64,000 nt of DNA from Sphingobium arseniciresistens (GCA_029167225.1 JARFNK010000017.1:56350-120349); one strand, 5' to 3'; numbered from the stretch's first letter, positions 16,889 to 26,500 are shown. Translations and numbers: made by a program. Notes: generated by a model from the letters alone, not told the origin.

Positions 16889-19762
16889 TCAGAAGAACAG
16901 CTTCCTGAAACTGATCATGACGGTGCGGCCCAAGGGATCGAGATAGCCCTGCTGATAGCGCAGCGGCGTTGCGCCGGTCCCGTCGTTCACGGTCTGGCGC
17001 GTGTTGAACAGGTTCGTCACCGATAGCGACACCCGCGATCCGCGCAGGAAGGGATGATTGCGCACCAATGCCGGCATTTGCCCGATATTGGCGAACAGGC
17101 GCAGGTCCGCCGTCGCCAGGCTGGAGAAATGCAGCGTCTGGTTGGCCGCGCCCAGCGCGCCGTTCACTTCCGTCCCGCTCTGCCAGTTGGCGGAGAGGCG
17201 TGCGCCAAGGCCATTGTTGAAATAGCCCGCCTGTGCCTGAATCTCGTGCCGGGACTGGCCGCCGTTGGACGCGACCGCATCGCCGTTCAGCAGGTCCAGC
17301 CGGGGAATGCCGGGCGCGATCAGGATATCGTCGGTGAAGTGCCAGGTGTGGAACAGCGCGAACTGCAGGCGACCGCCGCCGCCTCCACCGCCAGGGCCTC
17401 GCCCACCACCGCCGGGGCCGCCAAAGGGGCCACCCCCGCCGGGGCCACGCTGACCGCCGCCTGGCCCTGCGCCTGGCCCCGCGCCTTCGCCGCCACCGGG
17501 AGGGCCGCCCTCCCGTCCCTGGCCTTCATCCTGCGGACGATTGCCGCCATCCTGGCCGGCGCGACGCTCCCCGCCCTGCCCCTGACCATCTCGCCCCTGA
17601 CCATCTCGGCCCTGACCGCCGGGACGCATGCCGAACAAGGCCCCGATATCGGGCCGCTCCTCCGGCTTCGCACCATTGGCGCGCCAGTTTTCCATCAGCT
17701 TCTGGACATGCGACTTGAGCGGGACGGAGAAATTGAAGCCCCAGCGCAGCTGCGAGCTGCGCGACGAGGCGAAGTTGATCGGCCGCGCATCGATGCTCAG
17801 CAGATTGCCATCCGCGTCGCGCATGAAACGCTGTGGGAAAGCATTCTCGATCTGCGGCGTCGGGCTCGGGAAGGATGCGATGGGGTTATCCGTGCGGGTC
17901 CGGCTGTAGCTGGCGGTGAAGGTGAGGTCCTTCGCATCGATCGGCTTGACGGTCGCGCTGATCCGCAGCTGGTGGCGCTCGCTGTCGCGCAGCAACGGAT
18001 TGCCACCGCTGGTCTGCGACACGAAGACACTCTGCCCAGTGGCATAGTCGAAGACGGAAACGTTGGGCGTGACCACCAGCGGATTGTTGATCTGTTGCCC
18101 GGTCGCGGCCTGCTGGTCGTCCGTCATGGATGCGATCAGGCGGACCTGCGGAATGGGCGTCCAGCGCAGGCCATAGCCGATCGTCGTCAGCGTGCCCGCG
18201 TCGGACAGCTGCTTCACCGCGACATTGCCGTTGATCGCCACATCACCGATCGCCGAGAGCACGCCCTGCCGGCGGCTGGTCAGTGGAATGTCGACATTGG
18301 CCTGTCCGCCGCCGATATTGCGGGTGAATTCGGCGGAACTGGCGAGCCCCGAGCGCAGCGAACTGCTCTCGAAGCTGTTGGTCGATCCGCTCAGGGTGAC
18401 ACTGCTCGTCACCGGCCCTGCCGGCAGGTCGAAAAGCGGGCCGCTCATCAGCAGGTCCGCGGTGGCAGCTGAGGTCTTGCCCCGCGCCCGATCGTCCGGG
18501 CGCGCCGTCAGCAGCGCGCCCGGCAGCTCGGCATAGGGATTGACGCTCGCATCGCCTGCATTGAGCGCCGCCTGCACGTCCGACAGATCAAACCCGCGAT
18601 CGGTGCGCGTCTTGCTCTCCGAATAGTCGTAATTGCTGGTCAGCGACCATTGCCAGCGGTTGAGCTGGCCGTTCAGGGTCAGCCCGACATGGCCGGTGAC
18701 GCCGCGCACGCTCTGCCCCAGCGGTCCAGCCTGATCGAGATAACGATAGAGCGTCGTGCTGCCGGCGAAGGGAGAATAGGGATTGCCGGCGGGCACCGTC
18801 ATGGTGGCCGAGGGCAGGCCCTGCAGCGAATCGCTGTTGATCAGCTCGACCCGGCCATTGAGCGATGCCGAAACCCCGCCCAGCGCGCGGGCAAGCGTGC
18901 TGTTGATGGCGAGATTGCTCGTCGAGGGGCTGAGCGTGCGGTAGCGCCCGAGATTATCGACCGTTGTCGTATTGGCGCCAGCGACGAAGTCGGACAGCGC
19001 CGGGCGGCCCGATGCGGCGGACGCGGGCACGGCGGCGGTCGTCACGGTGCTGCCTACCAGGGTGGAGAGCGCCGGATCGATTTCCCCGTTCGTGCCGAGG
19101 CCCACGATATTGCCGAGCAGCGAGTAAGGGTTGGACGGCGCGGTCGGAATAATGTCCCGCTCGCTTTCCTTCAGGCTGTCGGCCGCGCTGTATTTGATGT
19201 CCAATGTGAAGCGATTGTCGTTGCGGATGCGCAGCACCGTTGCGTTCAGCGTGCCGTTCTCGCGCCCGCCGTCGGTCGTGGTGCCGCCGCGAACCTCACC
19301 GGAATAAGCGCGAAAGCGCTGGCGCAGTACGATGTTAACGACCTTCTGCGAGGCCGAGTAGCCGTAACTGAGCGACACTTCCTCCGGCAGGATGTCGACC
19401 CGGGCGATCGCTTCGGTGGGGATGTCCTGGATTTCGGAGAAGGAGGATATCCGCTTGCCGTTCAGCAGGATGACGGGCGTGCCGCCGGCCGCATTGGTCT
19501 GCGGCGCCAGCGCGCTCACCAGTTCACTGATCGAGGTAACGCCATAGGAGCGGACATCTGCTGGCGAAAGCTGCTGTTCGGGCTTGATGGTGCCGACCAC
19601 TGCGCCGCGCTCCCGCTCGCCAGTGACGACGATTTCCTCGTCGCCCAACTCCTGGGCCGCGCTGCCCTGCTGCGAGGAACTCCTGACGGCTTGGGCCTGC
19701 AACGCGCTCGGAGCCGCGCCCAGCATCAGTCCCACCAGCACCGCCGAACGCGCTTTCCCCAT
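16889..19762 (-). CDS. TonB-dependent receptor with Gly/Arg-rich insert
   Basis: The 957-residue outer-membrane protein has a signal peptide (LVGLMLGAAPSALQAQA), a plug domain (about 45-150; VILLNGKRISSFSEIQDIP) and a beta-barrel ending in the aromatic SFRKLFF. It belongs to a sphingomonad-type receptor group with a plug of the SISELVSALAPQT kind. Residues about 707-797 form a low-complexity block of Gly, Arg, Gln, Pro and Asp (repeats such as GRDGQ and GPGGGG) placed within the barrel, probably as an extracellular loop. The ligand is unknown. It is transcribed alone; the 162-base gap upstream should hold its promoter. Confidence 0.92.
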   Translation of the reverse strand: MGKARSAVLVGLMLGAAPSALQAQAVRSSSQQGSAAQELGDEEIVVTGERERGAVVGTIKPEQQLSPADVRSYGVTSISELVSALAPQTNAAGGTPVILLNGKRISSFSEIQDIPTEAIARVDILPEEVSLSYGYSASQKVVNIVLRQRFRAYSGEVRGGTTTDGGRENGTLNATVLRIRNDNRFTLDIKYSAADSLKESERDIIPTAPSNPYSLLGNIVGLGTNGEIDPALSTLVGSTVTTAAVPASAASGRPALSDFVAGANTTTVDNLGRYRTLSPSTSNLAINSTLARALGGVSASLNGRVELINSDSLQGLPSATMTVPAGNPYSPFAGSTTLYRYLDQAGPLGQSVRGVTGHVGLTLNGQLNRWQWSLTSNYDYSESKTRTDRGFDLSDVQAALNAGDASVNPYAELPGALLTARPDDRARGKTSAATADLLMSGPLFDLPAGPVTSSVTLSGSTNSFESSSLRSGLASSAEFTRNIGGGQANVDIPLTSRRQGVLSAIGDVAINGNVAVKQLSDAGTLTTIGYGLRWTPIPQVRLIASMTDDQQAATGQQINNPLVVTPNVSVFDYATGQSVFVSQTSGGNPLLRDSERHQLRISATVKPIDAKDLTFTASYSRTRTDNPIASFPSPTPQIENAFPQRFMRDADGNLLSIDARPINFASSRSSQLRWGFNFSVPLKSHVQKLMENWRANGAKPEERPDIGALFGMRPGGQGRDGQGRDGQGQGGERRAGQDGGNRPQDEGQGREGGPPGGGEGAGPGAGPGGGQRGPGGGGPFGGPGGGGRGPGGGGGGGRLQFALFHTWHFTDDILIAPGIPRLDLLNGDAVASNGGQSRHEIQAQAGYFNNGLGARLSANWQSGTEVNGALGAANQTLHFSSLATADLRLFANIGQMPALVRNHPFLRGSRVSLSVTNLFNTRQTVNDGTGATPLRYQQGYLDPLGRTVMISFRKLFF

Positions 19763-19924
19763 CGTCGAATCTTCCCTGCATGAGGCGCGATGGCCCCGTT
19801 TTTCCGTTGCGCCATGACGGCGATGAAACGGGGTTAGAGGCGGGATGTCGCCAAATTATGGCAAACTATTCCGCATATTGTCGCAAATTGTAGCAACGAC
19901 GTCAGTGCCGAAAAGCGCGATCGG

Positions 19925-20245
19925 TCAGGGATCGATCAGGCAGCCGAAACCCGGCTTGAAGCGCGCCGTACGCGAGGCGAGCATCGGCACGCTGGCCGTC
20001 ACCGCCTTGTCCTCGGGCGAATCGGTCAGGCGGACGGAGGGAGACGGACCAGCGGCGGCATCGGCCGCGCAGCTCCCGATGCCGCGCCCCTCGATATGGC
20101 GACAACCACACGCCACGCGCGCGCCATAAGCCGCGCCCACCTGCGCGCGCGCACGCCATACCCCCCAGTTCCACACCAGGAAGCCGACCAGCGCCAGCGC
20201 CACAACACTCATCGCGAGGCGAACCGCCCCGGCGCGCATCTTCAT
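19925..20245 (-). CDS. Small membrane-anchored protein resembling the N-terminal part of class C beta-lactamase-like hydrolases
   Basis: The 106-residue protein has one N-terminal membrane helix (LAMSVVALALVGFLVWNWGVW), then GARVACGCRHIEGRGIGSC and a C-terminal KAVTASVPMLASRTARFKPGFGC. From memory, a similar arrangement (a Cys-rich GR motif, a VTAS segment and a closing PGLGC) forms the N-terminal extension of many class C beta-lactamase-related hydrolases. Here it stands as a separate gene, back to back with such a hydrolase 85 bases away. A strong Shine-Dalgarno (GAAAGAGGGGAG) precedes the ATG. Function unknown. Confidence 0.65.
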   Translation of the reverse strand: MKMRAGAVRLAMSVVALALVGFLVWNWGVWRARAQVGAAYGARVACGCRHIEGRGIGSCAADAAAGPSPSVRLTDSPEDKAVTASVPMLASRTARFKPGFGCLIDP

Positions 20246-20330
20246 CGCTCCCCTCTTTCGGAACCCATGCTAAGGGACGCGCCATGAAGACGAATATACG
20301 CCCGCACGCAAGCCCGAGCGGGGAAGATTG

Positions 20331-21497
20331 ATGCAGGAAAAACTCGTGCGCCGAATGCCCGCGCAGGGACGGCTGATGCGCGGAAAGCCGGTGATCCCGG
20401 CGCTGATGCTGGCCGCGCTGGCACTACCTGCATTCCTGCTGGCGCGCGCGGTTGCCGGCGGCCCGGCCGATTCGGGCATGGAAACCCATATCGCGGCCAA
20501 TGCCGGCGCCGATGAAAGCGCCCTGCGCGCCGCGATCGACCCGCTTTTTTCCGACAAGACACTCGGCACCACCCGCGCGCTGCTCATCATGCGCGACGGC
20601 GATATCGTGGCCGAGCGCTATGCACCGGGCTTCAGCGCGCAGAGCCGCCTGCCCTCCGGCACCATCGCCGGCGGCGTCACCGCGCTGCTGGTGGGCTTCA
20701 TGGTCTCGGACGGACGGCTGGCGCTCGACATGCCGGCGCCGGTGCCGGGATGGAACCAGCCGGGCGATCCGCGCGGCAAGATCACCCTGCGCCAGTTGCT
20801 CACCATGTCCTCTGGCATCGACATGGTCGACGATCCCGACCTGCCCTTCGCCCGGCGCGACAGCATGCGCATGATGTTCACCGACGGCGCGCAGGACATC
20901 GCGGCCTATGCGCAGGGCAAGCCCATCGGCGCGCGTCCGGGCAGCGGCTTTGCCTGGAGCCCGGTCGGCACCACGCTGCTCGCCGATGCGGTCACGCGGA
21001 TGCTGACCGACAGCACCGAACCGGAAAGACGGCGCGCGGCCATGGCGCAGTTCATCGAGGGGCGGCTGGCGACGCCGGTGGGCCTGTCCAGCCTGGTGCC
21101 CGAATATGATGCCAAAGGCACGCTGATCGGCGGCGACTTCATGCACATGACCGCGCGCGACTATGGCAAGCTGGGTGAGTTCCTGCGCCGTGGCGGGCGG
21201 GCGAACGGGCGACAGATCCTCTCGCAGCGCTGGGTCGCGTTCATGACCCAGCCGTCACGGCGCAACCGCGCCTATGGCGGCCACCTCTGGCTCAATCGCG
21301 ATGGCGGCGAAGGTGCGCTGATGCCCGATGCCGCGCCTTCGACCCTCTATGGGCTGACCGGGGCGGGCGGGCAGTATCTGCTGGTATCACCGGCCCAGCG
21401 GCTGGTGGTCGTGCGCCTTGGCCTTGCCGACGACGAGCAGGAAAAGCCCCTGCATGAGGCGATGACCCGGCTGGTCAGGCTCTTCCCCAGAGGGTGA
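20331..21497 (+). CDS. Serine-hydrolase (class C beta-lactamase) fold protein lacking catalytic motifs
   Basis: The 388-residue protein has an N-terminal anchor (MLAALALPAFLLARAVAGG) and the whole body of the beta-lactamase/penicillin-binding protein-like family: PRGKITLRQLLTMSSGIDM, GSGFAWSPVGTTLLADAV, and LTGAGGQYLLVSPAQRLVVVRLG. The usual SxxK box should lie just before VTALLVG, but the sequence is SGTIAGGVTALLVG, so both Ser and Lys are replaced. The YxN box is WSP. It is therefore probably catalytically dead, or uses other residues. It is divergent from the small gene at 19925-20245. Confidence 0.8.
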   Translation: MQEKLVRRMPAQGRLMRGKPVIPALMLAALALPAFLLARAVAGGPADSGMETHIAANAGADESALRAAIDPLFSDKTLGTTRALLIMRDGDIVAERYAPGFSAQSRLPSGTIAGGVTALLVGFMVSDGRLALDMPAPVPGWNQPGDPRGKITLRQLLTMSSGIDMVDDPDLPFARRDSMRMMFTDGAQDIAAYAQGKPIGARPGSGFAWSPVGTTLLADAVTRMLTDSTEPERRRAAMAQFIEGRLATPVGLSSLVPEYDAKGTLIGGDFMHMTARDYGKLGEFLRRGGRANGRQILSQRWVAFMTQPSRRNRAYGGHLWLNRDGGEGALMPDAAPSTLYGLTGAGGQYLLVSPAQRLVVVRLGLADDEQEKPLHEAMTRLVRLFPRG

Positions 21498-21635
21498 CTG
21501 TTCCCCACCGGCGCGTCACAGTGGCGCACCGCCAAAGCTGGAGAGGCCGAAGCCGGAGAATGCTGGGGAGCGGCATCGGATTTCAGGCGACCTGTTCAGA
21601 AATCCGACATCCTGCCGCAAAGGGTAGGCTTGTGT

Positions 21636-21908
21636 TCAGCCCTGGCAGTCCGCGCCCTGATCGAATGATCTGTCGGGCGACCGGCCATCATGTCGCATCG
21701 AGACGACATGCTTGTGCAGAGAGCTATAGCCGGTCCGGTATTTTTCCAGCCATATCCATGTGCCGTTGCTGAGGCGGACGGGCCGCCACGCAAATTTCAC
21801 GTCATCGGGTCGTCTGCTTCGTCTTCGTTCCCTGGTTTTCAATCGAAAGCGCACTGGCCCATCCCCCAAAAAAGGATTGATTCGGCCTCTCCTCTGATTT
21901 TCCCCCAC
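21636..21908 (-). CDS. Possible small hypothetical protein in a gene-poor gap
   Basis: The gap 21498-22034 (537 bases) has one ORF that may be real: 90 codons reading FAWRPVRLSNGTWIWLEKY, a tryptophan-rich pattern I have seen in short uncharacterised proteobacterial proteins. The residues after WLEKYRTGYSSL do not look conserved, and the region is less GC-rich than its surroundings, so a broken or recently acquired gene is possible. The start at the ATG at 21908 has no clear Shine-Dalgarno. The rest of the gap shows nothing I can name. Confidence 0.35.
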   Translation of the reverse strand: MGENQRRGRINPFLGDGPVRFRLKTRERRRSRRPDDVKFAWRPVRLSNGTWIWLEKYRTGYSSLHKHVVSMRHDGRSPDRSFDQGADCQG

Positions 21909-22034
21909 TAAATTATCCGAACTGGATCAATGTCCATCAAAAAGAAACGCTTTCGTATCAATCGCTTCGATTGAAGACAGATTCGCGCTGATGCAAAGGT
22001 TTGAAGCCGGCGGGATGACCGTTCCGCGCGTGGA

Positions 22035-22841
22035 CTACAGGCGGAACATGCCCTCGATGACCGTCCGGCACCGCCCGCCGAGCACCACGCGGTCCCCCTC
22101 CAGGACGCAATCGAGCAACCCGCCGCGCGCCGATGCCTGACGCGCAGTGAAGCGCGTGCGGCCAAGGCGATCCGCCCAATAGGGCACCAGCGTACAATGC
22201 GCGGACCCCGTCACCGGATCTTCGTCGATCCCGGCATAGGGCACGAAGACGCGGCTCACGACGTCGGTGGCCGTGCCCGGCGCCGTGGCGATCAGCAGGA
22301 ACTCGCCCATGCCCCGCAGCGTGGCGAAATCGGGCGTCAGCGCCAGCACCGCCGCCTCGTCGGGATAGACGAACAGCAGATAGCCACGCTCATGGCCGTG
22401 GGTTTCGACGACGGGGCCACCCATCGCCGCCGCCAGATCGTCGAGCGACAAGGGAACCGGTGGATAGGCAGGCAGCGACAGCGCATAGCCCTGCCCCTCA
22501 TCCTGACGCCGCACCTCCAGGATGCCGGCCTTGCGCGTGCGGAAGCGCACCGAATCCGCACCCTGCGCCATCAGCACATGGCCGCTCGCCAGCGAAGCGT
22601 GGCCGCAGAGCTGCACCTCCACCTCCGGCGTAAACCAGCGCAGCTCATAATCCGCCTCGCCGCTCGCATCGGGGATGGTGAAGGCGGTTTCGGACAGGTT
22701 GTTCTCGGCCGCGATCGCCTGCAGCACGTCGTCGGGCAGCCAGGCGTCGAGCGGCATCACGGCCGCCGGATTGCCGGTGAATGGCGCGTCGGCGAAGGCA
22801 TCCACCTGAACGAAGGGCAGTTGCTGGGAAGGCTGGGTCAT
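22035..22841 (-). CDS. PhzF family isomerase
   Basis: The 268-residue protein has the two-fold PhzF/diaminopimelate-epimerase-like fold: LPFVQVDAFADAPFTGNPAAVM at the start, the catalytic glutamate in AENNLSETAF (about residue 46), CGHASLASGHVLMAQG, and GIDEDPVTGSAHCTLVPYWADRLG. In Pseudomonas PhzF isomerises a phenazine precursor; most homologues, including probably this one, have unknown substrates and no phenazine genes nearby. It is followed by pdxH upstream on the same strand (101-base gap). Confidence 0.93.
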   Translation of the reverse strand: MTQPSQQLPFVQVDAFADAPFTGNPAAVMPLDAWLPDDVLQAIAAENNLSETAFTIPDASGEADYELRWFTPEVEVQLCGHASLASGHVLMAQGADSVRFRTRKAGILEVRRQDEGQGYALSLPAYPPVPLSLDDLAAAMGGPVVETHGHERGYLLFVYPDEAAVLALTPDFATLRGMGEFLLIATAPGTATDVVSRVFVPYAGIDEDPVTGSAHCTLVPYWADRLGRTRFTARQASARGGLLDCVLEGDRVVLGGRCRTVIEGMFRL

Positions 22842-22942
22842 GGAAGGGCTCCTGTGTCTGCCCCCTCAACTGCCACGCAATGACAGCCGTTCCAAAGGCC
22901 GGCCACGTCGAAATGGCCCGCTCCTGTCCAGCCAAGAGACGA

Positions 22943-23518
22943 TCAGGGGTAGAGCATGCCTTCCGTCCATCCGTCGCCGTCGCGGACGTAAAGATGGCGT
23001 TCGTGCAGGCGATGCTCGCGGTCCTGCCAGAATTCGATCCGGTCTGGCACGACGCGCAGGCCCGACCAGTGCGGCGGGCGGGGCACATCCTGCCCGGCGA
23101 ACCGCGCCTGCACTTCCTCGAAGCGCGCCATGAACACCTCGCGCGAGGGCAAGGGCCGGGACTGGTCCGATGCCCAGGCGCCCAGCTGCGAATCGCGCGA
23201 CCGGGTCGCGAAATAGGCGTCGGCGGTCGCATCATCGACCGGCACGACGGCGCCCTCGATGCGGATCTGCCGGCGCAGAGACTTCCAGTGGAAGAGCAGC
23301 GCGGCCTGCGCATTTTCCATCAGTTCGGCGGCCTTGCGCCCTTCGAAATTGGTGTAGAAGACAAAGCCGTCCGGCCCGTGCCCCTTCAGCAGCACCATGC
23401 GGACGGACGGCCTGCCGTTCGCGTCCGCCGTGGCCAGCGCCATGGCGTTGCTGTCGTTGATTTCGGTCTGGCGTGCCTCGGCAAACCATTCGTCGAACAG
23501 GGGAAAGGGGTCGATCAT
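22943..23518 (-). CDS. pdxH: Pyridoxamine 5'-phosphate oxidase
   Basis: The 191-residue FMN enzyme oxidises pyridoxine/pyridoxamine 5'-phosphate to pyridoxal phosphate. The FMN and substrate segments are visible: [22 protein letters not shown], the catalytic-site [12 protein letters not shown], and the C-terminal family signature [17 protein letters not shown] with the final WTEGMLYP. Length is slightly short for the family (about 200-220) but complete. The gene lies upstream of phzF on the reverse strand. Confidence 0.95.
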   Translation of the reverse strand: MIDPFPLFDEWFAEARQTEINDSNAMALATADANGRPSVRMVLLKGHGPDGFVFYTNFEGRKAAELMENAQAALLFHWKSLRRQIRIEGAVVPVDDATADAYFATRSRDSQLGAWASDQSRPLPSREVFMARFEEVQARFAGQDVPRPPHWSGLRVVPDRIEFWQDREHRLHERHLYVRDGDGWTEGMLYP

Positions 23519-23654
23519 GGCGCTGCATGTAAGCCCGCCGCGCAGCGCTGTCGATACGCACAGCTACGGGCTGGTAACGATCCGCGCTTGAACGCATGGT
23601 CCGCTTTCGCCACATAGCGGACAATCTTTCTTCAAGACCAGTTCAAGGGCAGTG

Positions 23655-24605
23655 ATGGCCGATCCATACAGCATATTGGGTGTTGCGCGCAGCGCGAGCG
23701 AGGCAGAGATCAAATCCGCCTATCGCAAGCTCGCCAAACAGCATCATCCCGACAAGAATAGCGATGATCCCAAGGCGGCGGACAAGTTCGCGCAGATTAC
23801 CCATGCCTATGATCTGCTGGCGGACAAGGACAAGCGTGCGCAGTTCGACCGGGGCGAGATCGACGGGGACGGCAATCCGGCCATGCCCTTCGGCTTTGGC
23901 GGCGGCGGGCGCGGCGGTCCGGGCGGCTTTGGCGGCCATCCCGGCGGTGGCAGCGCGAATTTCGAGTTCAACCAGGGCGGCGCCGATTTCGGCGACATTT
24001 TCGAGGGCCTGTTCGGCGGCGCCCGCGGCGGCGGTGCAGGCGGCGGCTTCGGCGGGTTTGGCCGCGGTCGCGGCGCGCCGCAGCCCAAGGGCGCCAATGT
24101 CGCCTATCGCCTCGCCGTGCCCTTTATCGATGCCGCGATCTTGGCACCGCAGCGCATCACCCTGCAGGACGGCAAGACCATCGACCTCAAGCTGCCCGCC
24201 GGCCTTGAGCATGGCACGCAGATGCGCCTTTCCGGCAAGGGCCAGCCCGGCCCCGGCGGCGCTGGCGACGCGATCGTCACCATCGACATCGGCCCCCACC
24301 CCTTCTTCACCCGCGACGGCGACAATGTGCGGCTGAACCTGCCCGTCACGCTGGACGAGGCGGTGAAGGGCGCGAAGGTCAAGGTGCCGACCGTCGATGG
24401 CCCGGTGATGCTGGGCGTCCCGGCCGGTAGCGGATCGGGAAAGACCCTGCGCCTCAAGGGCCGGGGTTTCACCACGAAGAACGGGACACGCGCCGACCAG
24501 CTCGTCACCCTGATGGTCGACGTGCCACGGGACGACGCAGCCCTGAGCGCCTTCGTCGAGGAATGGCAGGACAAACGGGCCGTGCGCGGACATTTGGGCG
24601 TGTGA
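23655..24605 (+). CDS. DnaJ-type co-chaperone (CbpA-like)
   Basis: The 316-residue protein has a J domain at residues 1-68 (YSILGVARSASEAEIKSAYRKLAKQHHPDKN, with the HPD motif), a Gly-rich linker at about 80-150, and the DnaJ C-terminal substrate-binding domains (for example LPAGLEHGTQMRLSGKG and PVTLDEAVKGAKVKVPTVDG). The zinc-finger domain of true DnaJ is absent, so it is of the CbpA/class II type and stimulates DnaK. The ATG at 23655 directly follows an in-frame GTG. It starts a forward run with yihY, fabI and aroC. Confidence 0.93.
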   Translation: MADPYSILGVARSASEAEIKSAYRKLAKQHHPDKNSDDPKAADKFAQITHAYDLLADKDKRAQFDRGEIDGDGNPAMPFGFGGGGRGGPGGFGGHPGGGSANFEFNQGGADFGDIFEGLFGGARGGGAGGGFGGFGRGRGAPQPKGANVAYRLAVPFIDAAILAPQRITLQDGKTIDLKLPAGLEHGTQMRLSGKGQPGPGGAGDAIVTIDIGPHPFFTRDGDNVRLNLPVTLDEAVKGAKVKVPTVDGPVMLGVPAGSGSGKTLRLKGRGFTTKNGTRADQLVTLMVDVPRDDAALSAFVEEWQDKRAVRGHLGV

Positions 24606-24621
24606 GCGCGTTGGGCGCTGC

Positions 24622-25590
24622 ATGAGGGATATCTCACCACAGTCGCCGGAAGCCCGGCGCCATCGCCTGACCGACGATGCGCGCCGCCGAATGAAGCGCA
24701 GCATCGCGCGCGTCCGGCCGGGCACCTACCCGTTCGAGATCGCCAAGCGCGTCGCGGTGGGCGTCTATACCGACGGGTTCATCCACGCCGGGAACCTCGC
24801 CTATCTGTCGCTGATGACGCTGTTTCCCTTCTTCATCGTGGCGGCGGCGGTGGCGAGCGTCTTTGGCCGCACGCAGGACGGGCTGGCCAGCGTCAACGCC
24901 TTCCTGCTCACCGTGCCGCCCGGCGTTGCCGACGTGCTGCGCCAGCCGATCAGCGACGTGCTCAACGCCCGCACCGGGCCGCTGCTCTGGTTCGGCGGCC
25001 TTGTCGGCCTGTGGAGCGTGGGCAGCCTGATCGAGACGATTCGCGACATCCTGCGCCGCGCCTATGGCACGCAGAGCAGCAAGCCGTTCTGGCGCTATCG
25101 CCTCGGCTCCATCGGCATCACGCTGGTCAGCATCTTCGCGGCGATGTTTGCCTTTTCGCTTCAGGTCGTCATCGCGGGCGTCGACCAGTTCCTGCACCAG
25201 ATCCTGCCCTTTGCCGATGATGTGATCCGCATCGTCTCGCTGCTCAAGCTGGTGCCGATGGCGATTTTGTGCGTCGCGCTCTACTATCTGTTCCTGTCGC
25301 TGACCCCCAGCCATTATCGCGACGGGCGCTATCCCAAATGGCCCGGCGCGGTGCTGACGGCGCTGTGGTGGTACGGCACGACATTGCTGCTTCCGGTCAC
25401 GCTGTCACAGCTTGGCAACTATGATCTGACCTATGGCAGCCTTGCCGGCGTGATGATCACGCTCATTTTTTTCTTTCTCGTCGGGCTCGGCGTGGTAATT
25501 GGCGCCGAACTCAACGCGGCGCTGGCTGATTTTCCCGACGAGGAAGACATGCCCAAGACGCCGGCCACTCAGGAGGCTGAACCTACATGA
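24622..25590 (+). CDS. YihY/BrkB family inner-membrane protein
   Basis: The 322-residue protein has six hydrophobic helices and family segments: an early AGNLAYLSLMTLFPFFIVAAAV, FGGLVGLWSVGSLIETIRDILRRAYGT, and the C-terminal GTTLLLPVTLSQLGNYDLTYGSLAGVMITLIFFFLVGLGVVIGAELN. The family was once called RNase BN by mistake; its role is unknown, probably envelope-related. It lies 16 bases after the dnaJ-like gene, and its last bases overlap the fabI start (ATGA), so the two are translationally coupled. Confidence 0.93.
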   Translation: MRDISPQSPEARRHRLTDDARRRMKRSIARVRPGTYPFEIAKRVAVGVYTDGFIHAGNLAYLSLMTLFPFFIVAAAVASVFGRTQDGLASVNAFLLTVPPGVADVLRQPISDVLNARTGPLLWFGGLVGLWSVGSLIETIRDILRRAYGTQSSKPFWRYRLGSIGITLVSIFAAMFAFSLQVVIAGVDQFLHQILPFADDVIRIVSLLKLVPMAILCVALYYLFLSLTPSHYRDGRYPKWPGAVLTALWWYGTTLLLPVTLSQLGNYDLTYGSLAGVMITLIFFFLVGLGVVIGAELNAALADFPDEEDMPKTPATQEAEPT

Positions 25591-26408
25591 CCGGCTCTAA
25601 CCAGGGCTCCTTGATGAAGGGCAAAAGGGGCCTCATCATGGGCCTTGCCAATGACAAGTCCCTTGCCTGGGGCATCGCCAAGGCGCTCCATTCGCAGGGC
25701 GCGGAACTGGCCTTCTCCTATCAGGGCGAGGCGCTGGAAAGGCGCGTGCGCCCGCTAGCGGCCGAGCTTGGCTCCGAATTGCTGATCGACTGCGACGTCA
25801 GCGACATGGAAAAGCTGGACGAGACCTTTGCGACCCTGGCGCAGACATGGGACACGCTGGACTTCGTCGTCCACGCGATCGGCTTTTCGGACAAGAACGA
25901 GCTGCGCGGGAAATATCTCGACACCAGCCTCGAGAATTTCCTGATGACGATGAACATCTCCGCCTACAGTTTCGTCGCCGTCGCCAAGCGCGCCACCGCC
26001 ATGATGCCCAATGGCGGATCGCTGCTGACCTTGAGCTATTATGGCGCCGAGAAGGTCATTCCCCATTATAACGTCATGGGCGTGGCCAAGGCGGCGCTGG
26101 AAACCAGCGTCAAATATCTGGCGATGGACCTGGGGCCGGACAATATCCGCGTCAACGCGATTTCCGCCGGGCCGATCAAGACGCTGGCCGCCAGCGGCAT
26201 CGGCGATTTCCGCTACATCCTGAAGTGGAACGAGCTGAACTCGCCGCTGCGCCGCAACGTCACCATCGACGATGTCGGCGGAGCGGGCCTGTACCTGCTG
26301 TCGGACCTCGCATCGGGCGTGACGGGCGAGATCCACCATGTCGACGCCGGCTACAACGTCATCGGCATGAAGGCCGAGGACGCACCGGACATCGCCCTGG
26401 ACAAATAG
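25587..26408 (+). CDS. fabI: Enoyl-[acyl-carrier-protein] reductase (NADH)
   Basis: The 273-residue enzyme carries out the last reduction of each fatty-acid elongation cycle. The FabI pattern is clear: [20 protein letters not shown] at the N-terminus, [30 protein letters not shown] with the catalytic pair Tyr161 and Lys168 (Y-x6-K), and the loop [16 protein letters not shown]. FabI is the triclosan target. An AGGAGG lies ten bases before the ATG, which overlaps the yihY stop. The aroC gene follows by 92 bases. Confidence 0.97.
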   Translation: MTGSNQGSLMKGKRGLIMGLANDKSLAWGIAKALHSQGAELAFSYQGEALERRVRPLAAELGSELLIDCDVSDMEKLDETFATLAQTWDTLDFVVHAIGFSDKNELRGKYLDTSLENFLMTMNISAYSFVAVAKRATAMMPNGGSLLTLSYYGAEKVIPHYNVMGVAKAALETSVKYLAMDLGPDNIRVNAISAGPIKTLAASGIGDFRYILKWNELNSPLRRNVTIDDVGGAGLYLLSDLASGVTGEIHHVDAGYNVIGMKAEDAPDIALDK

Positions 26409-26500
26409 GGCGGTATAATCAGGCGCGCACCGGGCGCGGGGCACGTCGCCCCGCGTGCCGGGCGGGCATCGATCCGCTCGGGCGGACATCGGGGGTTTTC

